Source of the DNA: JAMXLO01 sp041487355
GTDB lineage: Bacteria > Pseudomonadota > Alphaproteobacteria > Acetobacterales > Acetobacteraceae
DNA: 57,960 nt
Direction: 5' to 3'
Assembly (NCBI GenBank): GCA_041487355.1
Contig: JBGPND010000009.1
Coordinates: 1 to 57,960, forward strand
Below are positions 42,205 through 50,545 of this stretch, piece by piece. How positions within the stretch are numbered: position 1 is the first letter of the stretch; every line of letters begins with the position of its first letter. The notes beneath the pieces were generated by a model. It searched no databases, was not told where the DNA came from, and was given only the letters and a program-made list of their open reading frames with translations. A program made the position numbers and the translations under genes.

Positions 42205-42695
42205 GATTTCGGTCTCATCGTGTTCCAGGTCGCGGCTGGCGGTGGCGGGCCGGATGCGGGGTTCCAGTGGCCGGTCTTCTTCAGCGCATCGGCCACGTCT
42301 TTCGGCATGTATGTCTCGTCATGCTTGGCCAGGACCTCGGAGGCGCGGAACGTGCCATCCGGCTGCATCGTGCCCAGGGTCACCACGCCCTGCCCTTCGC
42401 GGAACAGGTCGGGCAGAATGCCGATGTAGGTCACCTCGACGCTGGCACCGCCATCGGTGATGCGGAATTTTGCCGCGGGACGGCCATCGTCGGTGGACCT
42501 CTGCACGCTGCCCTGCTCGACGAGCCCGCCCAGGCGGAAGTTGCGGCCTGGAGCCGGCGCCTTGCTCGCCAAATCCGACGGTGCAAGGAAGAACACCAGG
42601 TTGTCGCGGAACGCCGACAGCGTCAGAGCGGTGGCCGATCCCAGCCCTAGTCCGCAGGCGAGCAGAATCCAGAGGCGGCGGCGCTTGCGGGTCAT
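42201..42695 (-). CDS. ccmE: Heme chaperone CcmE
   Basis: 164 residues. It starts MTRKRRRLWILLACGLGLGS with a basic N-terminus and one membrane helix, then an OB-fold periplasmic domain (FRLGGLVEQGSVQR, VEVTYIGILPDLFREGQGVV). The heme-binding histidine is in KHDETYMPKDV near residue 130 (HxxxY). Proline-rich C-terminus. CcmE carries heme from CcmC/D to CcmF. Its ATG overlaps the ccmD stop. Confidence 0.95.
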   Translation of the reverse strand: MTRKRRRLWILLACGLGLGSATALTLSAFRDNLVFFLAPSDLASKAPAPGRNFRLGGLVEQGSVQRSTDDGRPAAKFRITDGGASVEVTYIGILPDLFREGQGVVTLGTMQPDGTFRASEVLAKHDETYMPKDVADALKKTGHWNPASGPPPPAATWNTMRPKS

Positions 42696-42886
42696 TGCGC
42701 GCGCCTGCCTCTGGGCACTCGACCCGGGGGTCGCCGCCGGCCTGCCCCCGGGCTCTTGACCCGGGGGTCAATGGCCGCCAGCCGCCGTTGTGCGGTGCGC
42801 ATGCGTAGGAAGGCGGCCAGCGCAAACGTCCCCGGGATCAGCACACCCAGCGTATAGGCCGCGATGATGTATGGCAGATGCGTCAC
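42692..42886 (-). CDS. ccmD: Cytochrome c maturation protein CcmD, with repeat-encoded tail
   Basis: 64 residues from GTG 42886, which overlaps the ccmC stop (GTGA). VTHLPYIIAAYTLGVLIPGT is the single membrane helix region, followed by AAFLRMRTAQRRLAAIDPRV, the usual basic region. The tail from about residue 38 (PRVKSPGAG then RRRPPGRVPRGRRAQ) is encoded by two tandem family F elements (42741-42771 and 42704-42733). Without them CcmD would be about 40-45 residues, the common size. It helps CcmC hold heme and CcmE. It is too small to stand out, but its place in the operon makes the call firm. Confidence 0.88.
   Translation of the reverse strand: MTHLPYIIAAYTLGVLIPGTFALAAFLRMRTAQRRLAAIDPRVKSPGAGRRRPPGRVPRGRRAQ
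42704..42771. repeat. Two tandem family F elements in ccmD
   Basis: CCTGCCTCTGGGCACTCGAC plus CCGGGGGTCG, then CCTGCCCCCGGGCTCTTGAC plus CCGGGGGTCAA, the same orientation and separated by seven bases. They form the 3' end of ccmD and stop just before ccmE. Confidence 0.8.
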
Positions 42887-43668
42887 GCCGACGCCTCGTC
42901 CGCCCGCGCCATCAGCAGGGCGCGAACGCGTCGTTCCATCACTGCCGCGCGGGTCCGAGCGACCACGATCGCGGCGAAGGCGAGCGTGTAGCCGAGCGCC
43001 GTGAACACCAATGGCCAGAGCATGCCGACATACATGGTCGGCGCGCCGGTGAAGCTGATCGTGGCGGGCTGGTGCAGCGTGTTCCACCAGTCCACGCTGA
43101 ACTTGATGATCGGCAGATTCACCACGCCGATCAGTGCCAGGATGGCGCCGGCCCGGTAGCCACGGACCGGATCGTCGAAGGCCCGTACCAGCGCGATGTG
43201 GCCCAGATACAGGAAGAACAGCACCAGCACCGAGGTCAGCCGAGCATCCCACACCCACCAGGCGCCCCACATCGGCTTGCCCCAGATACTGCCGGTGGCG
43301 AGGCAGAGCGCGGTGAATCCGGCGCCGACCGGGCCGATCTCGGCCGCCGCCAGGTCGGCCAGCGGGTGGCGCCAGACCAGCGACAACACCGAACACAAGG
43401 CGAGCCCCAGATAGCCGGCGGAGGCCAGCCAGGCAGCCGGGACGTGCACATACATGATCCGCACCGCGTCGCCCTGCTGCCAGTCGGCCGGAGCGAAGAA
43501 CAGGCCCCAGGTCAGGCCAAGCGCGGTAAGTCCGGCGCCGCCGGCGGCGAGCCACGGGAGCGCGGCACCGGAAAGACGCAAAAAGCGCCCCGGGTTGGCG
43601 AAACGGTGCAGAGAGCGCCCCGGATTTCGCTCACTCGGGGGCGGGGCAACGACGGAACTTGCGTCCAC
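42883..43668 (-). CDS. ccmC: Heme exporter/handling protein CcmC
   Basis: 261 residues, six predicted helices. FANPGRFLRLSGAALPWLAA near residue 25 and WGKPMWGAWWVWDARLTSVL near 120, the tryptophan-rich WWD motif, are diagnostic. DWWNTLHQPATISFTGAPT near 190 contains the second conserved His region. It delivers heme to CcmE. The GTG at 43668 gives a somewhat long N-terminus (typical starts are around SLHRFANP), so the true start may be internal. First gene of the ccmCDEFGHI operon. CcmA and CcmB are not in the window. Confidence 0.93.
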   Translation of the reverse strand: MDASSVVAPPPSERNPGRSLHRFANPGRFLRLSGAALPWLAAGGAGLTALGLTWGLFFAPADWQQGDAVRIMYVHVPAAWLASAGYLGLALCSVLSLVWRHPLADLAAAEIGPVGAGFTALCLATGSIWGKPMWGAWWVWDARLTSVLVLFFLYLGHIALVRAFDDPVRGYRAGAILALIGVVNLPIIKFSVDWWNTLHQPATISFTGAPTMYVGMLWPLVFTALGYTLAFAAIVVARTRAAVMERRVRALLMARADEASA

Positions 43669-43807
43669 GCGATCAACCTAACCCATGCCAGCTTCCGTTT
43701 GAAGGCGGACGGCGTTGGCTTACTGTGGGGCCGGCTACCCCGGTCTGGAATGTTCCTGAAGGAAAATTCATGCTCTGGGCCATGATTCGCGCCGACAGGA
43801 GTCGTCG

Positions 43808-44221
43808 ATGCAGTACTGGCTGGTGAAGTCGGAGCCCGACGCGTTTTCCTGGGACCAGCAGGTGGCGAACGGCGTGGAGCCCTGGACCGGCGTGCGCAAT
43901 CACATGGCCAAGAACAACCTGAAGGCCATGAAAAAGGGCGACCGCGCGTTCTTCTACCACTCGAACGTCGGCAAGGAGATCGTCGGCGTGGTGGAAGTGG
44001 TGCGCGAGGCCTATCCGGATCCCACGGCCGAGGCAGGCGACTGGGTGTGCGTCGACATGAAGGCGGTCGCGGCAATGCCGAAGCCAGTGACCCTGGCGGC
44101 GATCAAGGCTGACGCCAAGCTTGCCGACCTCGCTCTGGTGCGCCAGTCACGGCTTTCGGTGATGCCGGTGTCCAAGCCGCACTGGGACCACATCTGCCGG
44201 ATGGGTGGATGGAAGCGTTGA
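43808..44221 (+). CDS. EVE domain protein
   Basis: 137 residues, a single EVE (PUA-like) domain: MQYWLVKSEPDAFSWDQQVA, then WTGVRNHMAKNNLKAMKKGD, FFYHSNVGKEIVGVVEVVRE and VSKPHWDHICRMGGW at the end. EVE domains bind modified nucleobases such as methylcytosine in DNA or RNA. No restriction enzyme is nearby, so it is likely the housekeeping type. It overlaps the putative Rieske start by 13 bases. Confidence 0.93.
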   Translation: MQYWLVKSEPDAFSWDQQVANGVEPWTGVRNHMAKNNLKAMKKGDRAFFYHSNVGKEIVGVVEVVREAYPDPTAEAGDWVCVDMKAVAAMPKPVTLAAIKADAKLADLALVRQSRLSVMPVSKPHWDHICRMGGWKR

Positions 44222-44685
44222 GCGAAGATCCCCCCTCCCCCCTTCCCCCTCCCGCAAGGGGAGGGGGAGCAGAGGACCTTCTCCCCCTCCCCTTGCGGGA
44301 GGGGGAAGGGGGGAGGGGGCTGCGCGCGCTATGCCAGTTCGACGAACTCCCTGACGGCGCCGCCAAGGGCTTCGGCCCGGCGCCTGGCGGCTTCACCACC
44401 GGGTCAAGTGCCCGGTGGCAGGCTGGGCTCGTCGCGATCCGCCAGGGCGACGACATATTCGTCTACGTGAACTCCTGCCCGCATCTCGGCACGCCATTGG
44501 AGTGGACGCCCGACCGCTTCCTCTCCCTCGACCGTAGCCGTATCGTCTGCGCCACCCATGGCGCCGAATTCCGCATCGCCGACGGGGAGTGCCTCCGGGG
44601 CCCATGCTTCGGTGAGCGTCTGGAACCCGTCGTGATCCAGATCGAGGATGGCACTATATTCGTGCCTGAGGATGCCGGCCTGTAG
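44209..44685 (+). CDS. Rieske [2Fe-2S] ferredoxin-like protein with repeat-encoded insertions
   Basis: 158 residues from ATG 44209; TTG 44218 is another start. The Rieske centre is NSCPHLGTPLEW (CxH) and IVCATHGAEFRIADGEC (CxxH), both present. QFDELPDGAAKGF and GDDIFVYVNSC are also typical of short Rieske ferredoxins. Residues about 8-37 (PPSPLPPPARGGG, LPLPLREGEGGRG) are encoded by the family E palindrome at 44230-44320, and residues about 63-72 (TTGSSARWQA) by a family F palindrome at 44396-44422. Removing both gives a compact ferredoxin of about 115 residues. It may carry electrons to an oxygenase or enzyme elsewhere. The EVE gene is upstream. Confidence 0.8.
   Translation: MEALSEDPPSPLPPPARGGGAEDLLPLPLREGEGGRGLRALCQFDELPDGAAKGFGPAPGGFTTGSSARWQAGLVAIRQGDDIFVYVNSCPHLGTPLEWTPDRFLSLDRSRIVCATHGAEFRIADGECLRGPCFGERLEPVVIQIEDGTIFVPEDAGL
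44230..44320. repeat. Family E GC-rich inverted repeat in the Rieske reading frame
   Basis: CCCCCTCCCCCCTTCCCCCT then its complement AGGGGGAAGGGGGGAGGGGG around an AGCAGAGGACCTT centre. It lies between the EVE stop and the conserved Rieske region and is open through its length. Confidence 0.85.
44396..44422. repeat. Family F palindromic element in the Rieske gene
   Basis: ACCACCGGGTCAAGTGCCCG followed by GTGGCAG. In frame it encodes TTGSSARWQA, between the first Rieske strand and the GLVAIRQGDD strand. Confidence 0.75.
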
Positions 44686-44719
44686 AGAGGCGGCCAGAAG
44701 AACGGAAGGAAACACGTTC

Positions 44720-46669
<1,950 letters not shown>

Positions 46670-46678
46670 GCGAAGGCA

Positions 46679-46813
46679 ATGGGGCTGCCGCATAGCGGCG
46701 GCGGGCATCCGCGGCGCGATGCGATCGTTGCGCGACTGTTGGTGAAAAAGTTGGACCGCTTCCTCGACGGCCAACCGCTCAAGGAGGTGGTGGATTGGGT
46801 CGCGGGGTACTGA
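46679..46813 (+). pseudogene. Small remnant, possibly the 3' end of a 2-hydroxyacid dehydrogenase gene
   Basis: 44 codons: MGLPHSGGGHPRRDAIVARL then KKLDRFLDGQPLKEVVDWVA. The ending (RFLxGxPLxxVVDxxxGY) resembles the C-terminus of D-isomer 2-hydroxyacid dehydrogenases. The rest of such a gene is absent and the 5' part is overlapped by the acs stop region. It could also be a small unknown protein. Confidence 0.4.
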
Positions 46814-46930
46814 GGGCCGTTTGGTATGGGATTTAGGATCCACGGACCAAGACTAGAGCGCTGATAACAAAGGGCTTTTTATTGCAAGAATCTGGTGCAC
46901 AATGGTGGCGCGCGCTACGCTGCGCCGTGG

Positions 46931-46950
46931 CCACGATCTTGTGGTATAAG
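46931..46950 (+). promoter_or_regulatory. Putative -10 region for the MNT/HEPN gene pair
   Basis: CCACGATCTTGTGGTATAAG: TATAAG at 46945-46950 is a fair -10 box, seven bases before the ATG of the nucleotidyltransferase gene at 46957. The transcript might be leaderless or start very close to the coding region. A clear -35 box is not seen; CTGCGCCGTGG is at the expected distance. Confidence 0.4.
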
Positions 46951-46956
46951 GGAACC

Positions 46957-47253
46957 ATGAACCGTCAGGATATCATCGCCAGGTTGCGGGAGAACGAGGC
47001 GGCCCTGCGCGCGCGGGGCGTGAGCCATGCCGCCCTGTTCGGCTCGCGCGCGCGGGGCGACAGCCGGCCTGACAGCGACACTGATATCATGATCGAGATC
47101 GATCCGGCGGCCAGGATTGGCGTCTATGAATATGTGGCGCTCAAAGACTACATCGCCGGCTTGTTCGACGGGCCCGTCGATGTCGTGAGCCGCGAGGGAC
47201 TCAAGCCTTACGTGCGCCCTGCGGCCACGGCCGACGCGATTTATGCCTTCTGA
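46957..47253 (+). CDS. mntA: Minimal nucleotidyltransferase (MntA-type antitoxin)
   Basis: 98 residues. GVSHAALFGSRARGDSRPDS near residue 22, then DTDIMIEIDP, is the complete MNT motif (GSxARGxxxxxSDxD). The domain transfers AMP. In MntA/HepT modules it AMPylates the HEPN toxin at a tyrosine and thus acts as the antitoxin. A GTG start at 46882 would include a non-conserved part. Overlaps the HEPN gene by 11 bases. Confidence 0.88.
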   Translation: MNRQDIIARLRENEAALRARGVSHAALFGSRARGDSRPDSDTDIMIEIDPAARIGVYEYVALKDYIAGLFDGPVDVVSREGLKPYVRPAATADAIYAF

Positions 47254-47599
47254 AGCGTCTCCTACGCGCCGCTGGCTCAGCGACATCCGGTATCACATCG
47301 AGCTTGCCCAAAGCTTCGTCGCCGGCCTCGACTACGAGGTTTTCCAGGATGATCTGCTTCGCTTCCATGCCGTCACGCGCTGCCTGGAGATCATCTCCGA
47401 AGCGTCACGCCGCCTGCCGGACGAGCTGAAGGCGCGGCATCCGTCGATTGCCTGGAAGGAGATGGCCGGCGCGGGCAGCGTGTATCGCCACGACTATGAG
47501 GATGTCGCCGCGTCCTATGTGTGGGTCACGGTCCAGGATCACCTGCCACCCCTGCGCGACGTGATCGAACGCGAGTTGGCAGTTTCGGGCGACCCATGA
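47243..47599 (+). CDS. hepT: HEPN domain RNase (HepT-type toxin, DUF86)
   Basis: 118 residues. WLSDIRYHIELAQSFVAGLD, FHAVTRCLEIISEASRRLPD and AGAGSVYRHDYEDVAASYVW. The last contains the RxxxxH-like HEPN active site followed by the tyrosine region that MntA modifies (RHDYED). HEPN RNases of this group cleave RNA when not AMPylated. It overlaps MntA at the 5' end and the truncated resolvase at the 3' end (ATGA). Confidence 0.88.
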   Translation: MPSEASPTRRWLSDIRYHIELAQSFVAGLDYEVFQDDLLRFHAVTRCLEIISEASRRLPDELKARHPSIAWKEMAGAGSVYRHDYEDVAASYVWVTVQDHLPPLRDVIERELAVSGDP

Positions 47600-47688
47600 A
47601 ATACGGCTACGCTCGGGTATCGACGGACGGTCAGAGCGTTGAAGCGCAAGTGCGCGCGCTCCGGGCGGCAGGGTGTGGCCAGGTGTTC
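47596..47688 (+). pseudogene. Serine recombinase (resolvase), N-terminal fragment
   Basis: About 31 codons: MKYGYARVSTDGQSVEAQVR then LRAAGCGQVFR. This is the resolvase start with the catalytic serine (ARVSTDGQS). The remaining 150 or more residues are missing. From about 47688 the sequence is the complement of a ParE-like toxin gene, so the resolvase was cut by a deletion or rearrangement. Confidence 0.75.
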
Positions 47689-47759
47689 CGCGCCTTGAGC
47701 CATTCGACAATGCCGAGAAAGTCGGCGCTGGCTGGTTCCGTCCAGCGTATCACCGTCAC
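47688..47759 (-). pseudogene. ParE-type toxin, N-terminal fragment
   Basis: Translation from GTG 47757-47759 (overlapping the antitoxin stop, GTGA) reads VTVIRWTEPASADFLGIVEW then LKARN, the first strand and helix of RelE/ParE toxins. It runs into the resolvase sequence after about 24 codons. Without the catalytic core it cannot be active. Its placement directly after the RHH antitoxin is exactly that of a parD-parE operon. Confidence 0.7.
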
Positions 47760-48004
47760 GGCATCGGCGTGACAAGCCGTTCGAAGGCCGCAACGACGGT
47801 GGAATGATCAACCACCCGGCCATCGCGCAGCGCCTGCTTGCCTTCCTCCACGGCGGCGAGAAACTGCCGTTCGTTCGCCACGAAGGAGCGCAGGGCTTCG
47901 TTGATGAGCCAGGATTTCGAGCGGCCGGTTGCCGTGGCAATGCGGCCCAGTTCGGCATCCAGCTCGGCGTCAACGCGGGCTGCGAGGGTGATGGATTTCG
48001 GCAT
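47756..48004 (-). CDS. Ribbon-helix-helix antitoxin (ParD/CopG-like)
   Basis: 82 residues from ATG 48004, chosen because GGAGGG precedes it (ATG 48016 would add MEGE). It reads MPKSITLAARVDAELDAELG followed by GRSKSWLINEALRSFVANER, the RHH domain (ITLxxRVDxxLxxxLxxxAxxxGRSKSxLIxEAL). The C-terminal part (DHSTVVAAFERLVT) is the toxin-binding region. It represses its own promoter and neutralises ParE. The partner toxin is truncated here, so this is an orphan. Confidence 0.88.
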   Translation of the reverse strand: MPKSITLAARVDAELDAELGRIATATGRSKSWLINEALRSFVANERQFLAAVEEGKQALRDGRVVDHSTVVAAFERLVTPMP

Positions 48005-48224
48005 CTCGCCCTCCATGCTGTCTGACCATGTTTACATTGTACAACCGACAGAACTCAGAGGGAAGCGTCCGGAAACCGCCAGGGTTCGCGGCACCGGCCA
48101 GGACCAGCCGCCTCAGCTTGTTCCTCGTCCCGCCCGCGGCAACTCGGCATTCAACCCGGTCACCAGTAGGAACCACCCACCCCTCTCTCACGCCGCGGGA
48201 GAGGGGTGATGACAGCCGTCCCGC
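48005..48224. promoter_or_regulatory. Antitoxin promoter region and a family E-like palindrome
   Basis: On the minus strand TTGTACAATGTAAACATG (48026-48043) contains TACAAT, a good -10 box, and a partial palindrome TGTACAATGTA that could be the antitoxin operator. The -35 box is unclear. Further right, CCCTCTCTCACGCCGCGGGAGAGGGG (written here as CCCTCTCT then GGGAGAGGGG) at 48182-48207 is a hairpin near the DUF1993 stop. No gene in this stretch. Confidence 0.45.
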
Positions 48225-48731
48225 CTACAGCGAACCCATGTAGTCCCGCTTGCCGAGCTCCACGCCGTTGTGGCGCAGAATGTTGTAAGCGGTGGTGCAG
48301 TGGAAGAAGAAGTGCGGCAGGCAGAAATGCAGCAGATACGCCTGCCCCTTGAATGACATCTGTCGCTGGCCCGCCGCCCAACTGATGTCCTTGTCTTCCG
48401 TGCCGTCGATCTGCGCCGGCGTGAATCCCTTGACGAAATCGAGCGACTTGGCGATCCGCGCCTTCGCCTCGGCGAACGACGCGTCGCCGTCCGGGAATGT
48501 CGGCAGTTCCACGCCGGCCAGGCGCCCCGGCGCGTTGCGGCCGAAATCGGTGGCCTGACGGATCTGACGGCCGAGCGTGAACATGTCCGGGAACAGCCGG
48601 GCCTGCAGGAAGGCCGACTCCTCGAGTTTCTTCTCCGCGATATGCGCGGCGGACTTGTCGACCACACCCGACAAGCCGTTCAGCAACTGCGTGATGACTG
48701 GCACGCAGGCCTGGAACATCGAAAGCGCCAT
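48225..48731 (-). CDS. DUF1993 family protein
   Basis: 168 residues. MALSMFQACVPVITQLLNGL at the start, SAFLQARLFPDMFTLGRQIR near residue 40 and YLLHFCLPHFFFHCTTAYNI then LRHNGVELGKRDYMGSL at the end match the DUF1993 pattern. The fold is a four-helix DinB-like bundle. No function is known. ATG 48731 has AGGAGG upstream. Confidence 0.9.
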   Translation of the reverse strand: MALSMFQACVPVITQLLNGLSGVVDKSAAHIAEKKLEESAFLQARLFPDMFTLGRQIRQATDFGRNAPGRLAGVELPTFPDGDASFAEAKARIAKSLDFVKGFTPAQIDGTEDKDISWAAGQRQMSFKGQAYLLHFCLPHFFFHCTTAYNILRHNGVELGKRDYMGSL

Positions 48732-48759
48732 GAAGCGATCCTCCTAATTGGTTGCAACG

Positions 48760-49107
48760 TCAGTGTCGGGCCAGCAGTGGTCCCAGCACGTCCTCCACGC
48801 CGGTGATCAGGATCTGCACGCCGATGCAAAGCAGCAAGAAGGCGGACAGCCGGGTGACGGCGCGGCTGCCCGTCGGCCCCATCAGACGCGAGATGCGATC
48901 GGTGGAACGGTAGGTGATCCAGATCACCAGCGCCAGTGCGACGGCGGCGGCGGTCATGCCGAGGAAGAATCCGGCAGACCCTTCAAGCGTCCGCGGACGA
49001 CTGGCGCTCAGCGCCACCGCGACCGAGATGGTGCCTGGGCCAGTGGTGAAGGGGATGGTCAATGGGAACAGCGCCGGAAAACCCAGAAGGAAGACGCTGG
49101 TCGCTTG
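48760..49107 (-). pseudogene. MarC-family membrane protein, 5'-truncated
   Basis: About 115 codons. FPLTIPFTTGPGTISVAVAL and LSAFLLLCIGVQILITGVED are the second half of the MarC/YhgN family (GPGxI motif and the C-terminal QILITG). About 100 N-terminal residues are missing. There is no start codon before the internal MTAAAVALAL. It begins right after the amidase stop, so an amidase-side rearrangement probably removed the 5' half. Confidence 0.75.
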
Positions 49108-49124
49108 TTGCTTGCCGTCGGCGT

Positions 49125-50534
49125 TCAGCCGAGTTTCGGGCGCTTGTCCGCCCAGGGTTGCACCTGCTCGAACGCGGCCGCCGCCTGCAGCACACCGAGA
49201 TCGTCGAAGCGTCGGCCGACGATCTGCAGCCCGACGGGCAGGCCTTCGGCGGTGAACCCGCATGGCACGCTGGCCGCCGGGTTCCAGGACATGTTGAACG
49301 GATAGGAGAACTCCGCCCAGGACAGCCAGTCCCAGTCGTGCTGCGGCCAATGCTTCGGCATCAGCAGTTCGGCCGGGAACGCGGCAACGGAAACCGATGG
49401 GGTGACCAGGAAGTCCCAGTCCCCGAACCAGCGATGGATCGCGGCGATATACGCCATCTTGCGATCGCGCATCGCCTGGTACTCCGAGACCGAGTACTCG
49501 CGCCCCGCCTTGATGCAAGCGACGAGACCCTGATCCATCTTCGCTTCCCACTTCGCGAGATGCGGCTGCAGCCGCGTCATGTGCGCGGCCCAGAAGAAGC
49601 GGATCATCTCCGGACCCTGAGCGGCCCACGGCGTCTTCACTTCCTCGACCGTCGCGCCCAGCTCGCTGAAGCGCGCGACCGCGGCCTTCACCAGCGCGGC
49701 CACGTCCGGATCGACACGCGCAACACCCAGGTCCGGGCTGTAGGCAACGCGCTTGCCGCGAATGCCTTCGTGCAGCCGGCCGAGATAATCCGCCGGCCCC
49801 GCCTCGCATGTTGTGTGATCGAGCGGGTGCGGCCCGGCCATCACCTGCAGCATCAGCGCGCTGTCGGCCACCGTGCGGGTCATCGGGCCCATGTGCGACG
49901 TGTAGTCGCCGCTGCCGACCGGATAGTACGGCACGCGGCCGAACGTCGGCTTCAGCCCGAACACGCCGCAGAAATGCGACGGCATACGGATCGATCCGGC
50001 TCCGTCACTGCCCTGATGCAGCGGACCGAAGCCAGCGGCAGCGGCAGCACCGGCACCGGCTGACGAGGCGCCGGCGTTGTAGCCGTGCTTCCACGGATTG
50101 TGGGTAATGCCGGTCAGCGGGCTGTGGCTGACGCCGGTCCAGCCGAATTCCGGCGTCGTGGTCTTGCCGAGGATGATGGCACCTTCCGCCTTCAGCCGCG
50201 GCACCACCGGCGTGTCCTCGGTGGGTTGATTGCCGGCGAAGATCTGGCTGCCCATCTGCGTGGGCATATCCTTGGTGATCGCAAGGTCCTTGATCGTGGC
50301 GGGAATGCCGTGCAGACGGCCGATCCGCTCATCGCGCATCAGCGCCGTTTCCGCGCGCCTCGCGGCCTCCATCGCGGCGTCCGCGGCGAGATGGGCGAAT
50401 GCATTGACCCGCGGGTTCAGCGCCTCGATCCGCTGCAGCAGGGCGCTCATCAGTTCGACCGGCGAGAGCTTCTTCTGCCGGATCAGACCGGCGAGTTCGA
50501 CGGCTGGCGTGAAGGCGATTGTTTCGTTGTCCAT
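49125..50534 (-). CDS. Amidase signature family hydrolase
   Basis: 469 residues, full length for a GatA-type amidase. Start ATG 50534, MDNETIAFTPAVELAGLIRQ. Lys near residue 83 in IPATIKDLAITKD, first Ser near 157 in NAGASSAGAGAAAAAG (the usual GGSSGG is GASSAG), nucleophile Ser near 182 in GSDGAGSIRMPSHFCG. FNMSWNPAASVPCGF near the end is conserved. An amide, carbamate or 6-aminohexanoate-like substrate is possible; there is no gatB or gatC. The SDR gene starts 12 bases upstream of it, so they may be in one operon. The C-terminus borders the MarC remnant. Confidence 0.92.
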   Translation of the reverse strand: MDNETIAFTPAVELAGLIRQKKLSPVELMSALLQRIEALNPRVNAFAHLAADAAMEAARRAETALMRDERIGRLHGIPATIKDLAITKDMPTQMGSQIFAGNQPTEDTPVVPRLKAEGAIILGKTTTPEFGWTGVSHSPLTGITHNPWKHGYNAGASSAGAGAAAAAGFGPLHQGSDGAGSIRMPSHFCGVFGLKPTFGRVPYYPVGSGDYTSHMGPMTRTVADSALMLQVMAGPHPLDHTTCEAGPADYLGRLHEGIRGKRVAYSPDLGVARVDPDVAALVKAAVARFSELGATVEEVKTPWAAQGPEMIRFFWAAHMTRLQPHLAKWEAKMDQGLVACIKAGREYSVSEYQAMRDRKMAYIAAIHRWFGDWDFLVTPSVSVAAFPAELLMPKHWPQHDWDWLSWAEFSYPFNMSWNPAASVPCGFTAEGLPVGLQIVGRRFDDLGVLQAAAAFEQVQPWADKRPKLG

Positions 50535-50545
50535 GGCGGTTTTCC

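Noticed and set aside
40027..42429. 800-residue plus-strand frame
   Set aside because: Shadow of ccmF and ccmE on the opposite strand; no recognisable protein content.
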